From contig NZ_NFLE01000005.1 of NCBI RefSeq assembly GCF_002160755.1, positions 62,001-126,000 of the forward strand: a DNA stretch of 64,000 nt. Reading direction: 5' to 3'. The notes under the pieces are model-generated. The model worked only from the letters and a program-made list of their open reading frames with translations, had not been told where the DNA came from and ran no database searches. Origin of the DNA: Lachnoclostridium sp. An14 (GTDB lineage Bacteria > Bacillota > Clostridia > Lachnospirales > Lachnospiraceae). Numbering within the stretch: position 1 is the first letter of the stretch; every line of letters begins with the position of its first letter. A program made the translations under genes and the position numbers. This document shows positions 8,335 through 16,176 of this stretch, piece by piece.

Positions 8335-9366
8335 ATGGAATTAAATTTGAATTATGAGCCGGAAACCTTTGTTTCGGATATTACCGCACTTTCTAATGAG
8401 GAATGGCTGCAGTACCGCCGGCAGGGAATCGGCGGCAGTGATGCGGCAGCCGCCTGCGGTGTTTCTCCCTGGAAAACAGCACGGGACCTCTATCTGGAAA
8501 AGGCAGAGGGTGTATCCCATGATGAACCAGAGAAAAACTGGGTCGCATTGGAAATCGGGAAACGGCTGGAAGAATTGGTGGTACAAATCTTTATGCGGCA
8601 GACAGGATTAAAGCCCTATGCGGTACGGAAGATGTTCCGCCATCCATTTTATCCGTTTATGCTGGCGGATGTAGACTATTTTGTAAAAATCAGGGAAGAC
8701 ATCTACGTGGTGGAATGCAAAACCTCATTTTCTTACCGGATGGATGAGTGGGCAGATGGAAATGTACCACTGCATTATGAACTGCAGGGAAGGCACTATG
8801 CGGCTGTAACAAATACCAAAGGCATCATTTTCCTCTGCCTTCATGGAAACAGCGAGGATACCTTCCTAATGCGGAAGATTGAGCGGGATTTAAAACAGGA
8901 GGCGGATCTGATTGAGCAGGAAGCCTATTTCTGGAATGAGTTTGTTTTAAAAAGACAGGCCCCAGAGTACACGGAACCTTCTTCCCTTGTGATCAACAGC
9001 CTGAAAAAGCAGCTGCAGATACGAGAAGAGAAGACGGTAGAGCTCTCCAGAGAACTGTCACCTAACATTCTTACCTACCTGAAATTGAAGGAGAAAAAGG
9101 AAGAAGCAGATGCCCTCTCGCGAAATCTGGAAAAGCAGATTAAAGGAATCACCGCGCCAATCCGGAGCGCGTTAGACGACGCCCAGATAGGGCAGATTAA
9201 AATTGATGGTGTTTCTTATCAGGCGGGCTATACCAAACGGGTCATTACTTCTATCCCCAAAAACAAGCTGGAGGCCATGCGCCTGCTTCATCCAGATATT
9301 TATCAGGAGTATGGAAAAACCACGACTTCTTTCAGCTTCTACATAAAGGAAGAGAAAGCCGGGTAA
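8335..9366 (+). CDS. YqaJ-family viral recombinase (exonuclease)
   Basis: A 343-residue protein of the lambda-exonuclease/YqaJ PD-(D/E)xK fold, which resects 5' ends of double-stranded DNA so that a partner can anneal the single strands. Visible motifs are the N-terminal WLQYRRQGIGGSDAAAACG, GKRLEELVVQIF, ADVDYFVK, the catalytic VVECKTS (D…ExK), and YELQGRHYAAV. A coiled-coil-like C-terminal extension (about residues 220-300) is rich in Glu and Lys. ATG 8335 is the first good start; the AGGAGG upstream is rather distant (17 bases). The ERF annealing gene two places downstream makes a complete Red-like pair. Confidence 0.9.
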   Translation: MELNLNYEPETFVSDITALSNEEWLQYRRQGIGGSDAAAACGVSPWKTARDLYLEKAEGVSHDEPEKNWVALEIGKRLEELVVQIFMRQTGLKPYAVRKMFRHPFYPFMLADVDYFVKIREDIYVVECKTSFSYRMDEWADGNVPLHYELQGRHYAAVTNTKGIIFLCLHGNSEDTFLMRKIERDLKQEADLIEQEAYFWNEFVLKRQAPEYTEPSSLVINSLKKQLQIREEKTVELSRELSPNILTYLKLKEKKEEADALSRNLEKQIKGITAPIRSALDDAQIGQIKIDGVSYQAGYTKRVITSIPKNKLEAMRLLHPDIYQEYGKTTTSFSFYIKEEKAG

Positions 9367-9405
9367 TGGAGCGGCAAACGTAAGGCGTGCAAAAGGGGGA
9401 ATGTT

Positions 9406-9870
9406 TTGGCAAAATCCGAACAATTATTTTTGGAATTGGAACTGGCCGCAGCCCTTCGGAAACTGAAACGGAACCGGGAAAAGGTTCCTATGGACGTATT
9501 GAGAACAACTTACCGGGAAGGGTATCGGCGGCTGTTAACAGAAATCCGTGATTTAGGAGAGCTGTATATCAAAACACTGCTGTTTCAGGGGGCGGACGGT
9601 TATATCCTTACGGAAGATAAGCAGGCGATGTTTCAGGAAATTGAGCGCCTCATCAACCGTCCGGAAATTTTAGCAAAGTTCCAGCGGGCTTTGTTTCAGA
9701 CAGCAGATCTGAGACTGGTGCAGGAAACGGCGCTTTGCTTAAACAAAGAAATCAAGAAAATTACCGGGGCCTATCAAGACCGGGCAAAAAAGAAAGGAGC
9801 CGCAAATGGAAAAACAGAACGGACAGGCGGCATGTGGCAGAAAGCTGTCGCTGCAGCAAAAAATGGTTGA
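9406..9870 (+). CDS. Hypothetical protein between exonuclease and annealing protein
   Basis: A 154-residue, lysine- and arginine-rich, mostly helical protein with no recognised motif. It starts at TTG 9406, with AAGGGGG upstream, and overlaps the ERF gene by 65 bases, so the two are probably translated together. Its position between YqaJ and ERF suggests a helper in recombination; that is inference only. Confidence 0.65.
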   Translation: MAKSEQLFLELELAAALRKLKRNREKVPMDVLRTTYREGYRRLLTEIRDLGELYIKTLLFQGADGYILTEDKQAMFQEIERLINRPEILAKFQRALFQTADLRLVQETALCLNKEIKKITGAYQDRAKKKGAANGKTERTGGMWQKAVAAAKNG

Positions 9871-10927
9871 AATCCGCAAGATGATACCGGCACTGACAAA
9901 GAAAACCTACAGTGAGGAGGTCAGCTATGACTTTGTCAAGATTGATGACATTTTCCTGTACCTGACGCCTGCATTGAACAAATATGGGGTCAATCTGGAT
10001 ATCTTGTCGGAAAAGGCCACGAAAACGGATGAACGTGGTAATCCGATATATGTGCAGTATCTGGCCCAGTCACAAATCTGGATGTATGAGGTGGATCTGA
10101 CGCTGCGCTGGGTTAACGCGGATGACCCGCAGGATATGGATGAGAGGACCATCCATGCCATTGGCACCCATGAAATGCCGGATAAGGCAAAAGGGAGCGC
10201 ATGGACCTATGCGCTGAAATACTATCTGCTGAACCGGTTTTGTATTGATCAGGGAGCAAGCGGTGAGGACCCGGATCTGTATTCCCATCCGGTCATTGAC
10301 GATATTGAACATCAGACAGGGGAAAGTGAGGATGAAGTGTATGCGAATGAAAACTATGACAGACAGATGGAGCCGGAAGAAGAGAGACAAACGGCAGATC
10401 TGGGTGAATTCCAGACTGTGGAAGACGAAGAAATACCTTTTTCAGATGCAGAGCCGGCAGCTGCTGCGGGCAACACGGCCACACCCCAGAAGAGGGCAGA
10501 GATAACGGACGGCCTCTCCAGCATAAAGGGGGCTTCTATGCCATCCGGTACTGCAGGTTCCAACAGGGAGACGCAGACAAAACCGTCCCAAAAAGATGCG
10601 CAAACTGCCAGTAACGTCAACGCTGAAAAGCCGGTGAAACGGTCGGAATTCATTCCTCCGGCAAGTTCTCAGGTTCGCCCAGAAAGCGGGCGCATGGTGC
10701 AGCTTCCAAAAACAGCAGCAGCCAGCCAGCAGGATGGCATGACGGTGGAAGAAGCCAGTCAGGTCATCTGCCGATGTGGTACTTACCGGAACTGGCCCCT
10801 TGGCCGTATTGCGCAGGAGAAAGATGGAATCGAAACGTTAGAGTGGCTAGCCCATGATTATCGCGGAAAAGACGAGACTATGCGCCAGGGTGCTAGAATT
10901 CTGCTTCAGGCAGCCATGGCTGCGTAA
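9806..10927 (+). CDS. ERF-family single-strand annealing protein
   Basis: A 373-residue protein. The first 155 residues match the ERF superfamily: SLQQKMVEIRKMIPALTKKT, YDFVKIDDIFLYLTPALNKYG, and the signature KAKGSAWTYALKYYLLNRF. Residues about 165-300 are a low-complexity acidic, then Ala/Thr/Pro-rich linker. The last 70 residues form a small helical domain (MTVEEASQVICRCGTYRNW) that resembles a DNA-end or partner-binding tail. It anneals complementary single strands made by the YqaJ exonuclease. ATG 9806 has AAGGAG nearby. Confidence 0.9.
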   Translation: MEKQNGQAACGRKLSLQQKMVEIRKMIPALTKKTYSEEVSYDFVKIDDIFLYLTPALNKYGVNLDILSEKATKTDERGNPIYVQYLAQSQIWMYEVDLTLRWVNADDPQDMDERTIHAIGTHEMPDKAKGSAWTYALKYYLLNRFCIDQGASGEDPDLYSHPVIDDIEHQTGESEDEVYANENYDRQMEPEEERQTADLGEFQTVEDEEIPFSDAEPAAAAGNTATPQKRAEITDGLSSIKGASMPSGTAGSNRETQTKPSQKDAQTASNVNAEKPVKRSEFIPPASSQVRPESGRMVQLPKTAAASQQDGMTVEEASQVICRCGTYRNWPLGRIAQEKDGIETLEWLAHDYRGKDETMRQGARILLQAAMAA

Positions 10928-10946
10928 AAGATAGGAGGTCTGTCTT

Positions 10947-12230
10947 ATCAGCCCGTACAAGGTCGAATTTACGATTTCCGATGTTGCGGACCTTTTAGGA
11001 ATTGAACGGCTTTCAGAAGGAAATGCCTTTGGCGTGGTATGCCCCTTTTGCGGCGACCGGCGGGGGAAGATGAATTTCCGTATTTTTAAAGGCGGAGAGC
11101 CGGCAAACACCTACCACTGCTTTAAATGCGGAGCCAGCGGAAATATGCTGACCTTGTACGCGGATGTAAGAGGCCTTTATGGTGCGGACCGGTACCGGCA
11201 GGCCTACCGGGAGATTAAGGAGGCTCTGCTGGGTGGAACTTATGCAGTCACGCAAAAAACGCAGCAAGAAGCGGTTTCCTGTGTGGAGGCCAGACCTGCC
11301 GAGCCTCAAAAGCTGGACCAGGTTTATCGCCGTCTGCAGGAACTGCTGCCGTTATCTGGCTTTCACAGGCAGAAGCTCCTGGAACGGGGCTTAACGGAAA
11401 AGCGGATTTCCGATTATGGATTTTGCAGCACACCGGTTTCCGGAACGGAGGGACTTGCGCGGAGGCTGATGCGGGAAGGATATTCCTTAAAGGGCATACC
11501 GGGATTTTTCCTCAATGGCCGCGGAAACTGGGACGCCGCTTTTTTTCGGAAAAACAGAGGTTTCCTCTGTCCGGTTTATGGGCTTGACCAAAATCTGTCC
11601 GGATTTCAAATCCGTCTGGATGAGCCGTATAACGGCCGGAAATATCTGTGGTTCAGCAGCAACAACCGAAATCAGGGGACCAGCAGCAAGAGCCCGGTGA
11701 CTTTTTTAGGAGACCCAAACAGCAAAATTGTCTGCGTAACAGAAGGGATTTTAAAGGCGACCATCGCCCATGCCATGTCTGGCTATTCGTTTCTCGGTAC
11801 GCCCGGCGTCAGCCAATATAAGGAAATGGAGCGAACGCTGAAGACATTAAAAGAGAACGGCCTGGAGGAAGTCTGGGAATATTTTGATATGGATAAGTTA
11901 ATGGATGTATCCTGTCGGAGCGATTATAAGGAGCCGGTCTGCCATACCTGTCCTCAAAATGTGCAGAGCCTTTTGGAAATCTGCGAAAAAAAGGCACAGA
12001 AACGAGCCCAAATCCAGGAGGGCTGCAGGCACCTTTATGAGATATGCGGCCGTCTGAACCTTCGCTGTGTGCGGAAAATCTGGGATTTTGATGAAAACCA
12101 TATCTGGAGAGGAGGATTAAAAGGAATTGATGATTACTGGCTGTACTGCCAGAGAAAGAGGAAGGAGGAACGGGAAAATGAATTTTTCAGAGCGGCTGCT
12201 GCTGGAAGCAGTATACCGCCATGCACGTAA
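10947..12230 (+). CDS. CHC2 zinc-finger primase/toprim-like protein with a probable AUC start
   Basis: The CHC2 zinc ribbon is clear: CPFCGD, then YHCFKCGASGN. A toprim-like segment VCVTEGILKATIAHAM follows, with downstream cysteines (CRSDYKEPVCHTC). The protein should prime or restart element replication. The first ATG/GTG/TTG in frame is GTG 11034, which would cut off the conserved residues before the zinc ribbon (TISDVADLLGIERLSEGNAF). Those residues are in frame back to a TAG at 10932. AGGAGG (10933-10938) sits eight bases before an ATC at 10947, so an AUC start fits best and gives 427 residues. The C-terminus overlaps the next gene. Confidence 0.85.
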   Translation: MSPYKVEFTISDVADLLGIERLSEGNAFGVVCPFCGDRRGKMNFRIFKGGEPANTYHCFKCGASGNMLTLYADVRGLYGADRYRQAYREIKEALLGGTYAVTQKTQQEAVSCVEARPAEPQKLDQVYRRLQELLPLSGFHRQKLLERGLTEKRISDYGFCSTPVSGTEGLARRLMREGYSLKGIPGFFLNGRGNWDAAFFRKNRGFLCPVYGLDQNLSGFQIRLDEPYNGRKYLWFSSNNRNQGTSSKSPVTFLGDPNSKIVCVTEGILKATIAHAMSGYSFLGTPGVSQYKEMERTLKTLKENGLEEVWEYFDMDKLMDVSCRSDYKEPVCHTCPQNVQSLLEICEKKAQKRAQIQEGCRHLYEICGRLNLRCVRKIWDFDENHIWRGGLKGIDDYWLYCQRKRKEERENEFFRAAAAGSSIPPCT

Positions 12231-12618
12231 AGATCTGGCGAAGGGTGAAGCAAAGACTGCCGCAGTGAAAGCAGCCGCATATGCCGCACTGGACACGATA
12301 TACCGACGGGTGTATGGCTATCTGCAGGACTCGATTGTATTTTTTCTGGTGCTCATCATTATGATTGATAAAAGCCGGATGATTACGCAGGCACGTACCA
12401 AACAGGAACTGGCGGAAATTGTAAAGCCGTCCATACCACATTGGAATTATGGAACCTTCCGCGAAGGTCCTTATCATGTAAGGGCGGAGGAAGCGATCCT
12501 TTGGTCGAAAGCTTCCCTGGAAGCTCCATTAAACGAGGATGGCTTTAAACGGTATATGGAAGTATTCACGGAATTTTTTCCGGAATTTGAGAAAGAACTT
12601 TTAGGAACCAAACAATGA
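12178..12618 (+). CDS. Hypothetical protein with one hydrophobic segment
   Basis: A 146-residue protein starting at ATG 12178, inside the end of the primase gene, with GGAAGGAGG upstream. Its N-terminal half is helical and basic. Residues about 56-65 (IVFFLVLIIMI) form a short very hydrophobic stretch. The C-terminal half has WNYGTFREGPYHVRAEEAIL. No family is recognised. Its place between primase and SSB genes suggests a replication accessory role. Confidence 0.65.
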   Translation: MNFSERLLLEAVYRHARKDLAKGEAKTAAVKAAAYAALDTIYRRVYGYLQDSIVFFLVLIIMIDKSRMITQARTKQELAEIVKPSIPHWNYGTFREGPYHVRAEEAILWSKASLEAPLNEDGFKRYMEVFTEFFPEFEKELLGTKQ

Positions 12619-12644
12619 CCATACAAAATGAGGAGGAACTACAC

Positions 12645-13268
12645 ATGGCGTTAAATCAGTGTACATTTTTAGGAAGACTTACCAGAGAGCCGGACATCCG
12701 GTATGCAACAGAAACCCAGATGCCCATTGCACGGTTCACCCTGGCAGTGGGGAGAGGAACGAAGAAGGAAAATGAAGCGGATGCAGATTTCATTACCTGC
12801 GTTGCCTTCGACAAACGGGCAGAGTTTGTAGAGCGTTATCTTGGAAAGGGAATCCGGATTGTTGTAAGCGGGCGCTTGCAAAACAATAACTATACGGATA
12901 AAGACGGCAATCGAGTATATGGGATGGAACTGCGGGCGGAGCATATTGATTTTGCGGATGGCCGGAACGAGGCTGGCGGAAACGGAAGCCAGCCGGAGCC
13001 CGGACAGGCAGCATCGCCAGCACGGCAGAATACCAGGCAGGCAGCGGGAAGGACTCCTGCACAGGGGACAGCGAATGCCGGAAACCGGGCACCAGTTCAA
13101 AGAAATGCGGCTCCCCAGAGAGGCACTGTTCCCAGAAGAGGTGCAGCACGCCCCACAGGAGCAGCCGGAAGCCGGACCGGAGCCGCGCCGGCCGCACGCG
13201 CAGCCAGCGCACAGGAAAGCTTTATGGATATCCCGCAGGGTGCGGATGAAGGACTTCCCTTCAACTAA
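12645..13268 (+). CDS. ssb: Single-stranded DNA-binding protein
   Basis: A 207-residue SSB. The OB fold is complete in the first 110 residues (FLGRLTREPDIRYATETQMP, DFITCVAFDKRAEFVERYLGKG, IVVSGRLQNNNYTDKDGNR). It is followed by a long Gly/Ala/Pro/Arg-rich linker of about 80 residues and the acidic tip DEGLPFN that recruits partner proteins. ATG 12645 has AGGAGG upstream. It coats the single strands produced during element transfer or replication and belongs with the adjacent primase, ERF and helicase. The unusually basic, repetitive linker differs from host SSBs. Confidence 0.95.
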   Translation: MALNQCTFLGRLTREPDIRYATETQMPIARFTLAVGRGTKKENEADADFITCVAFDKRAEFVERYLGKGIRIVVSGRLQNNNYTDKDGNRVYGMELRAEHIDFADGRNEAGGNGSQPEPGQAASPARQNTRQAAGRTPAQGTANAGNRAPVQRNAAPQRGTVPRRGAARPTGAAGSRTGAAPAARAASAQESFMDIPQGADEGLPFN

Positions 13269-13284
13269 ATAAGGAAAAACCGAC

Positions 13285-13319
13285 GGCTGCCAGAATGGAT
13301 TCATTTTGGCAGCCTTTTT
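13285..13319 (+). terminator. Intrinsic terminator after ssb
   Basis: GGCTGCCA pairs with TGGCAGCC across a 14-base loop region, followed by TTTTT. It lies 17 bases after the ssb stop. Confidence 0.75.
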
Positions 13320-13351
13320 AGAACATGAAACGAATAAAGGAGCAGAATGGT

Positions 13352-13951
13352 ATGAATATCAAACAGATTGAAACTCTGGCAGCAATTTTTCTGGGCTGTG
13401 CCCTGGGAAGTATTATCCTGCAGTTTGCCGCACCGATTCTTTTGGCAATCCTGGTCAGCGGCGCATCCCTTACGGTACCGTTTTTGATCTATCACCTGTT
13501 TGTAAGAAAGGGGTGGAGAATCCGCCTGGAGAGGGAAAAGGACGGCAGTGTTACACAAAAAGAGGAAGAAATTGAAAGCACATGGGACAAACCAGAGGAA
13601 ACAAACAGGCCCAAAGCTTCAGAACAAAATCATGTGAATGAGCAGGAAGAGAATGATTCGGAGTCCGAGGAAGAGGCGGCTATGCTCTGGTATAACGAAA
13701 CAGGGCGGAGCCGTTTGGATGAAATCGTGCAAAAATTAAACAGCCGCGGCGTTACCAGATGCTGGATTCGCAGCGATGGCATATGCAGCTATCGGACAGC
13801 AAAGGGATTCCGGCGAATCGGGATATTTTATGGATATCCTGGAAAATTATCAGCGTTAATTGCCGGACTTATGCGTGAAGATGGACTGACCGTTATGGAG
13901 CAGAAACGCTATCTTCGTCTATCCTGGGGACGGGAAGAGGAGGCGGCATGA
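13352..13951 (+). CDS. Membrane-anchored hypothetical protein
   Basis: A 199-residue protein. Residues about 7-50 contain two hydrophobic stretches (LAAIFLGCALGSIILQFAAP and ILLAILVSGASLTVPFLIYH). An acidic disordered section and a small C-terminal globular domain (LDEIVQKLNSRGVTRCWIRS, GICSYRTAKGFRRIGIF) follow. ATG 13352 is chosen because AAAGGAG lies ten bases upstream; ATG 13325 is in frame but has no such site. It overlaps the helicase gene by four bases (ATGA), so the two are coupled. Function unknown. Confidence 0.65.
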   Translation: MNIKQIETLAAIFLGCALGSIILQFAAPILLAILVSGASLTVPFLIYHLFVRKGWRIRLEREKDGSVTQKEEEIESTWDKPEETNRPKASEQNHVNEQEENDSESEEEAAMLWYNETGRSRLDEIVQKLNSRGVTRCWIRSDGICSYRTAKGFRRIGIFYGYPGKLSALIAGLMREDGLTVMEQKRYLRLSWGREEEAA

Positions 13952-16164
13952 TGATATGTACATTTGAACATCAGCTGTACAAAAACGAGGGAAATGGCTA
14001 TACCGTTGCCCGCTATATGGTAAGGAGTGCCGCTTCAGGTCGGTCAAACATGTCTTCAGTATTTACCGCAGTTGGAAAAGAGCTGCCCTGTATTGCCCAT
14101 GCAGAGATTGAGATGGAAGGGAAATGGGTGGAAAGCCCCAAATGGGGGCCACAGTTCCGGGTTTCCTGGTTCCGGCTGATTCTTCCAAAAACGGAGGACG
14201 GGATTATCAGCTACCTTTCTTCTGACTTGATGAAGGGAATTGGATCGGTCACCGCGCGGGCAATCGTTAAAAGATTCGGTGTTCAGACGTTTGATGTTCT
14301 TGATAAAGAGCCGGAAAAACTTCTGGACATCCGGGGAATTACCGAACAGAAACTTTCTGTCATCCTAGAATCTTACTGGCAAAGTGAAGGTATTCGGGAA
14401 CTGTTAGCCTGCCTGGCGCCTTTTCAGGTAACACCCAAAAAGGCGGAAAAGATTCAGGCACATTTTGGCGCCAATGCAGCCGCCATTGTTCGGGAAAATC
14501 CTTACCGCTTGTGTGAAGTAAAAGGGTTCGGATTTCTGACCGTTGACCCCATAGCCAGAGCCAGCCGGCAGTTTAAACCCAACGACCCGGCAAGAATCCG
14601 GGCGGCAATCCGGTATATTCTGCGGGAAGGTGAAAAGGAAGGAAATCTGTTCCTGCCAGGTACGGCAATTGTTGAGCAGGCTTATCCGCTGCTTAATCAG
14701 GGATTTTCCGAAGACTCCGTTACTCGGCCGGAAATTATGCGGATTGGAAATGAAATGGCCAGAGAGAAAATTGAGCTGGCTGCGGACGGTGTTAATATAT
14801 TTTTAAAGGGAAACCGGCAGGAAGAACTGTATGCCGCCTATCATCTGGTACGTCTTTTAAAGGCAGAAACCGCAAAGCCAGATATTGAGCAGCCCTTGGA
14901 AGAAGCGCAAGCAGCCTTTGGAATTATCCTTTCCGAGAGACAAAAAGATGCGGTGCGGATGGTTTTTCAATCCAATGTTTCCGTCATTACCGGTGGACCT
15001 GGCAAGGGAAAAACAACGGTGCTGCGCGTGGTTCTGGAGGTCTTTAAACGGATTACGGGCAGAGAAGATTTTCTACTGTGTGCGCCAACCGGCCGGGCCA
15101 GAAAACGGCTTTCTGAAAGTGCCGGAGCACCGGCGCTCACTCTGCATAAGGCGATGTACTTAAACGGTGAGGAAGACCTTTCTGACTTAGCGGACAGTGA
15201 GGATCTTTTAGAGGAAGAACTCATTATTGCCGACGAGTTTACCATGTCGGATATGTGGCTGTCCAGCATTCTGTTTTCACGGGTAAGAAGTGGGGCAAGG
15301 CTGGTATTGGTAGGAGATGTGGATCAGCTCCCGTCCGTAGGACCGGGCGCCGTGTTTAAGGCGATTATTGACAGCGGTATTGTGCCGGTGACCGTACTGG
15401 ATGTGTTTTTCCGCCAGGCAAAGGATTCAAGGATTATCCTGAATGCGGACCGGATGATTCGCAGCCAAAGAACTCTGATTTACGGTGATGATTTCCAGTT
15501 CCATCCGGCAGAAGATGATCATGAGGCCGCAAAAATCATTGCCTCCCTTTACCAGGCGGAACTTGTGAGGGCAGAAGGCAATCCGGATATGGTGCAGGTG
15601 TTGTCACCTTACCGGGTAAAGACAGAAGCCGGCGTCAATGCTTTAAACCGCATGCTCCGGGAGATTGCCAACCCTGCTTCAGCGGATACAGCACAATGGA
15701 ACGTTGGTGGGCAGACATTTCGCATACAGGACAAGGTGATGCAGACAAGGAACGTGGATAACATATCCAACGGAGACATTGGAAGAGTGGTTCAAATCAG
15801 CCGGAGAAAGGACGGGAACCGCCAGCTGCAGGTTGATTTCGGCGAGGAGAAACGGATGTATCAGGAAGAAGACCTGGAAGACCTGGAATTTGCATATGCA
15901 ACCAGTGTCCATAAAAGCCAGGGCGCGGAATACCCGGTTGTCATACTCCCGGTTTTAAAGTGCTTTTATCCTATGTTAAGGCGGGATATTTACTATACGG
16001 GAATCACACGGGCCAAAGCGCGGGTTCATCTGGTAGGCAGCAAATCGGCTCTGGCGATTGCGATCAGCCGGACGAATATTGGAACGAGAAATACCATGCT
16101 CGCGGAGCGGATCCAGGCGGAAGCCAAACGGCAGGGATATATTCCGGAGTGGAAAGCAGCATAG
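13948..16164 (+). CDS. RecD2-like superfamily 1 DNA helicase
   Basis: A 738-residue helicase with the RecD2/TraA layout: an N-terminal OB-like region, helix-hairpin-helix repeats (KGIGSVTARAIVKRFG, KVKGFGFLTVD-like segment) and SF1B motor domains. Visible motifs are Walker A GGPGKGKTT (about residue 351), motif Ia CAPTGRARKRL, Walker B IIADEF, motif III LVGDVDQLPSVGPG, and the C-terminal SVHKSQGAEYPVV and YTGITRAK. The Walker B reads DEF-T-M instead of the common DEASM. It should unwind DNA 5' to 3'. It is encoded with primase, SSB and ERF, pointing to element replication or recombination. Confidence 0.9.
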   Translation: MMICTFEHQLYKNEGNGYTVARYMVRSAASGRSNMSSVFTAVGKELPCIAHAEIEMEGKWVESPKWGPQFRVSWFRLILPKTEDGIISYLSSDLMKGIGSVTARAIVKRFGVQTFDVLDKEPEKLLDIRGITEQKLSVILESYWQSEGIRELLACLAPFQVTPKKAEKIQAHFGANAAAIVRENPYRLCEVKGFGFLTVDPIARASRQFKPNDPARIRAAIRYILREGEKEGNLFLPGTAIVEQAYPLLNQGFSEDSVTRPEIMRIGNEMAREKIELAADGVNIFLKGNRQEELYAAYHLVRLLKAETAKPDIEQPLEEAQAAFGIILSERQKDAVRMVFQSNVSVITGGPGKGKTTVLRVVLEVFKRITGREDFLLCAPTGRARKRLSESAGAPALTLHKAMYLNGEEDLSDLADSEDLLEEELIIADEFTMSDMWLSSILFSRVRSGARLVLVGDVDQLPSVGPGAVFKAIIDSGIVPVTVLDVFFRQAKDSRIILNADRMIRSQRTLIYGDDFQFHPAEDDHEAAKIIASLYQAELVRAEGNPDMVQVLSPYRVKTEAGVNALNRMLREIANPASADTAQWNVGGQTFRIQDKVMQTRNVDNISNGDIGRVVQISRRKDGNRQLQVDFGEEKRMYQEEDLEDLEFAYATSVHKSQGAEYPVVILPVLKCFYPMLRRDIYYTGITRAKARVHLVGSKSALAIAISRTNIGTRNTMLAERIQAEAKRQGYIPEWKAA

Positions 16165-16176
16165 GAGGAATGAAAT

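Noticed and set aside
12669-13304. 211-residue minus-strand frame opposite ssb
   Set aside because: It is a shadow of the Ala/Gly/Pro/Arg-rich SSB linker; it has Cys/Arg/Ser-rich nonsense composition and covers the terminator.
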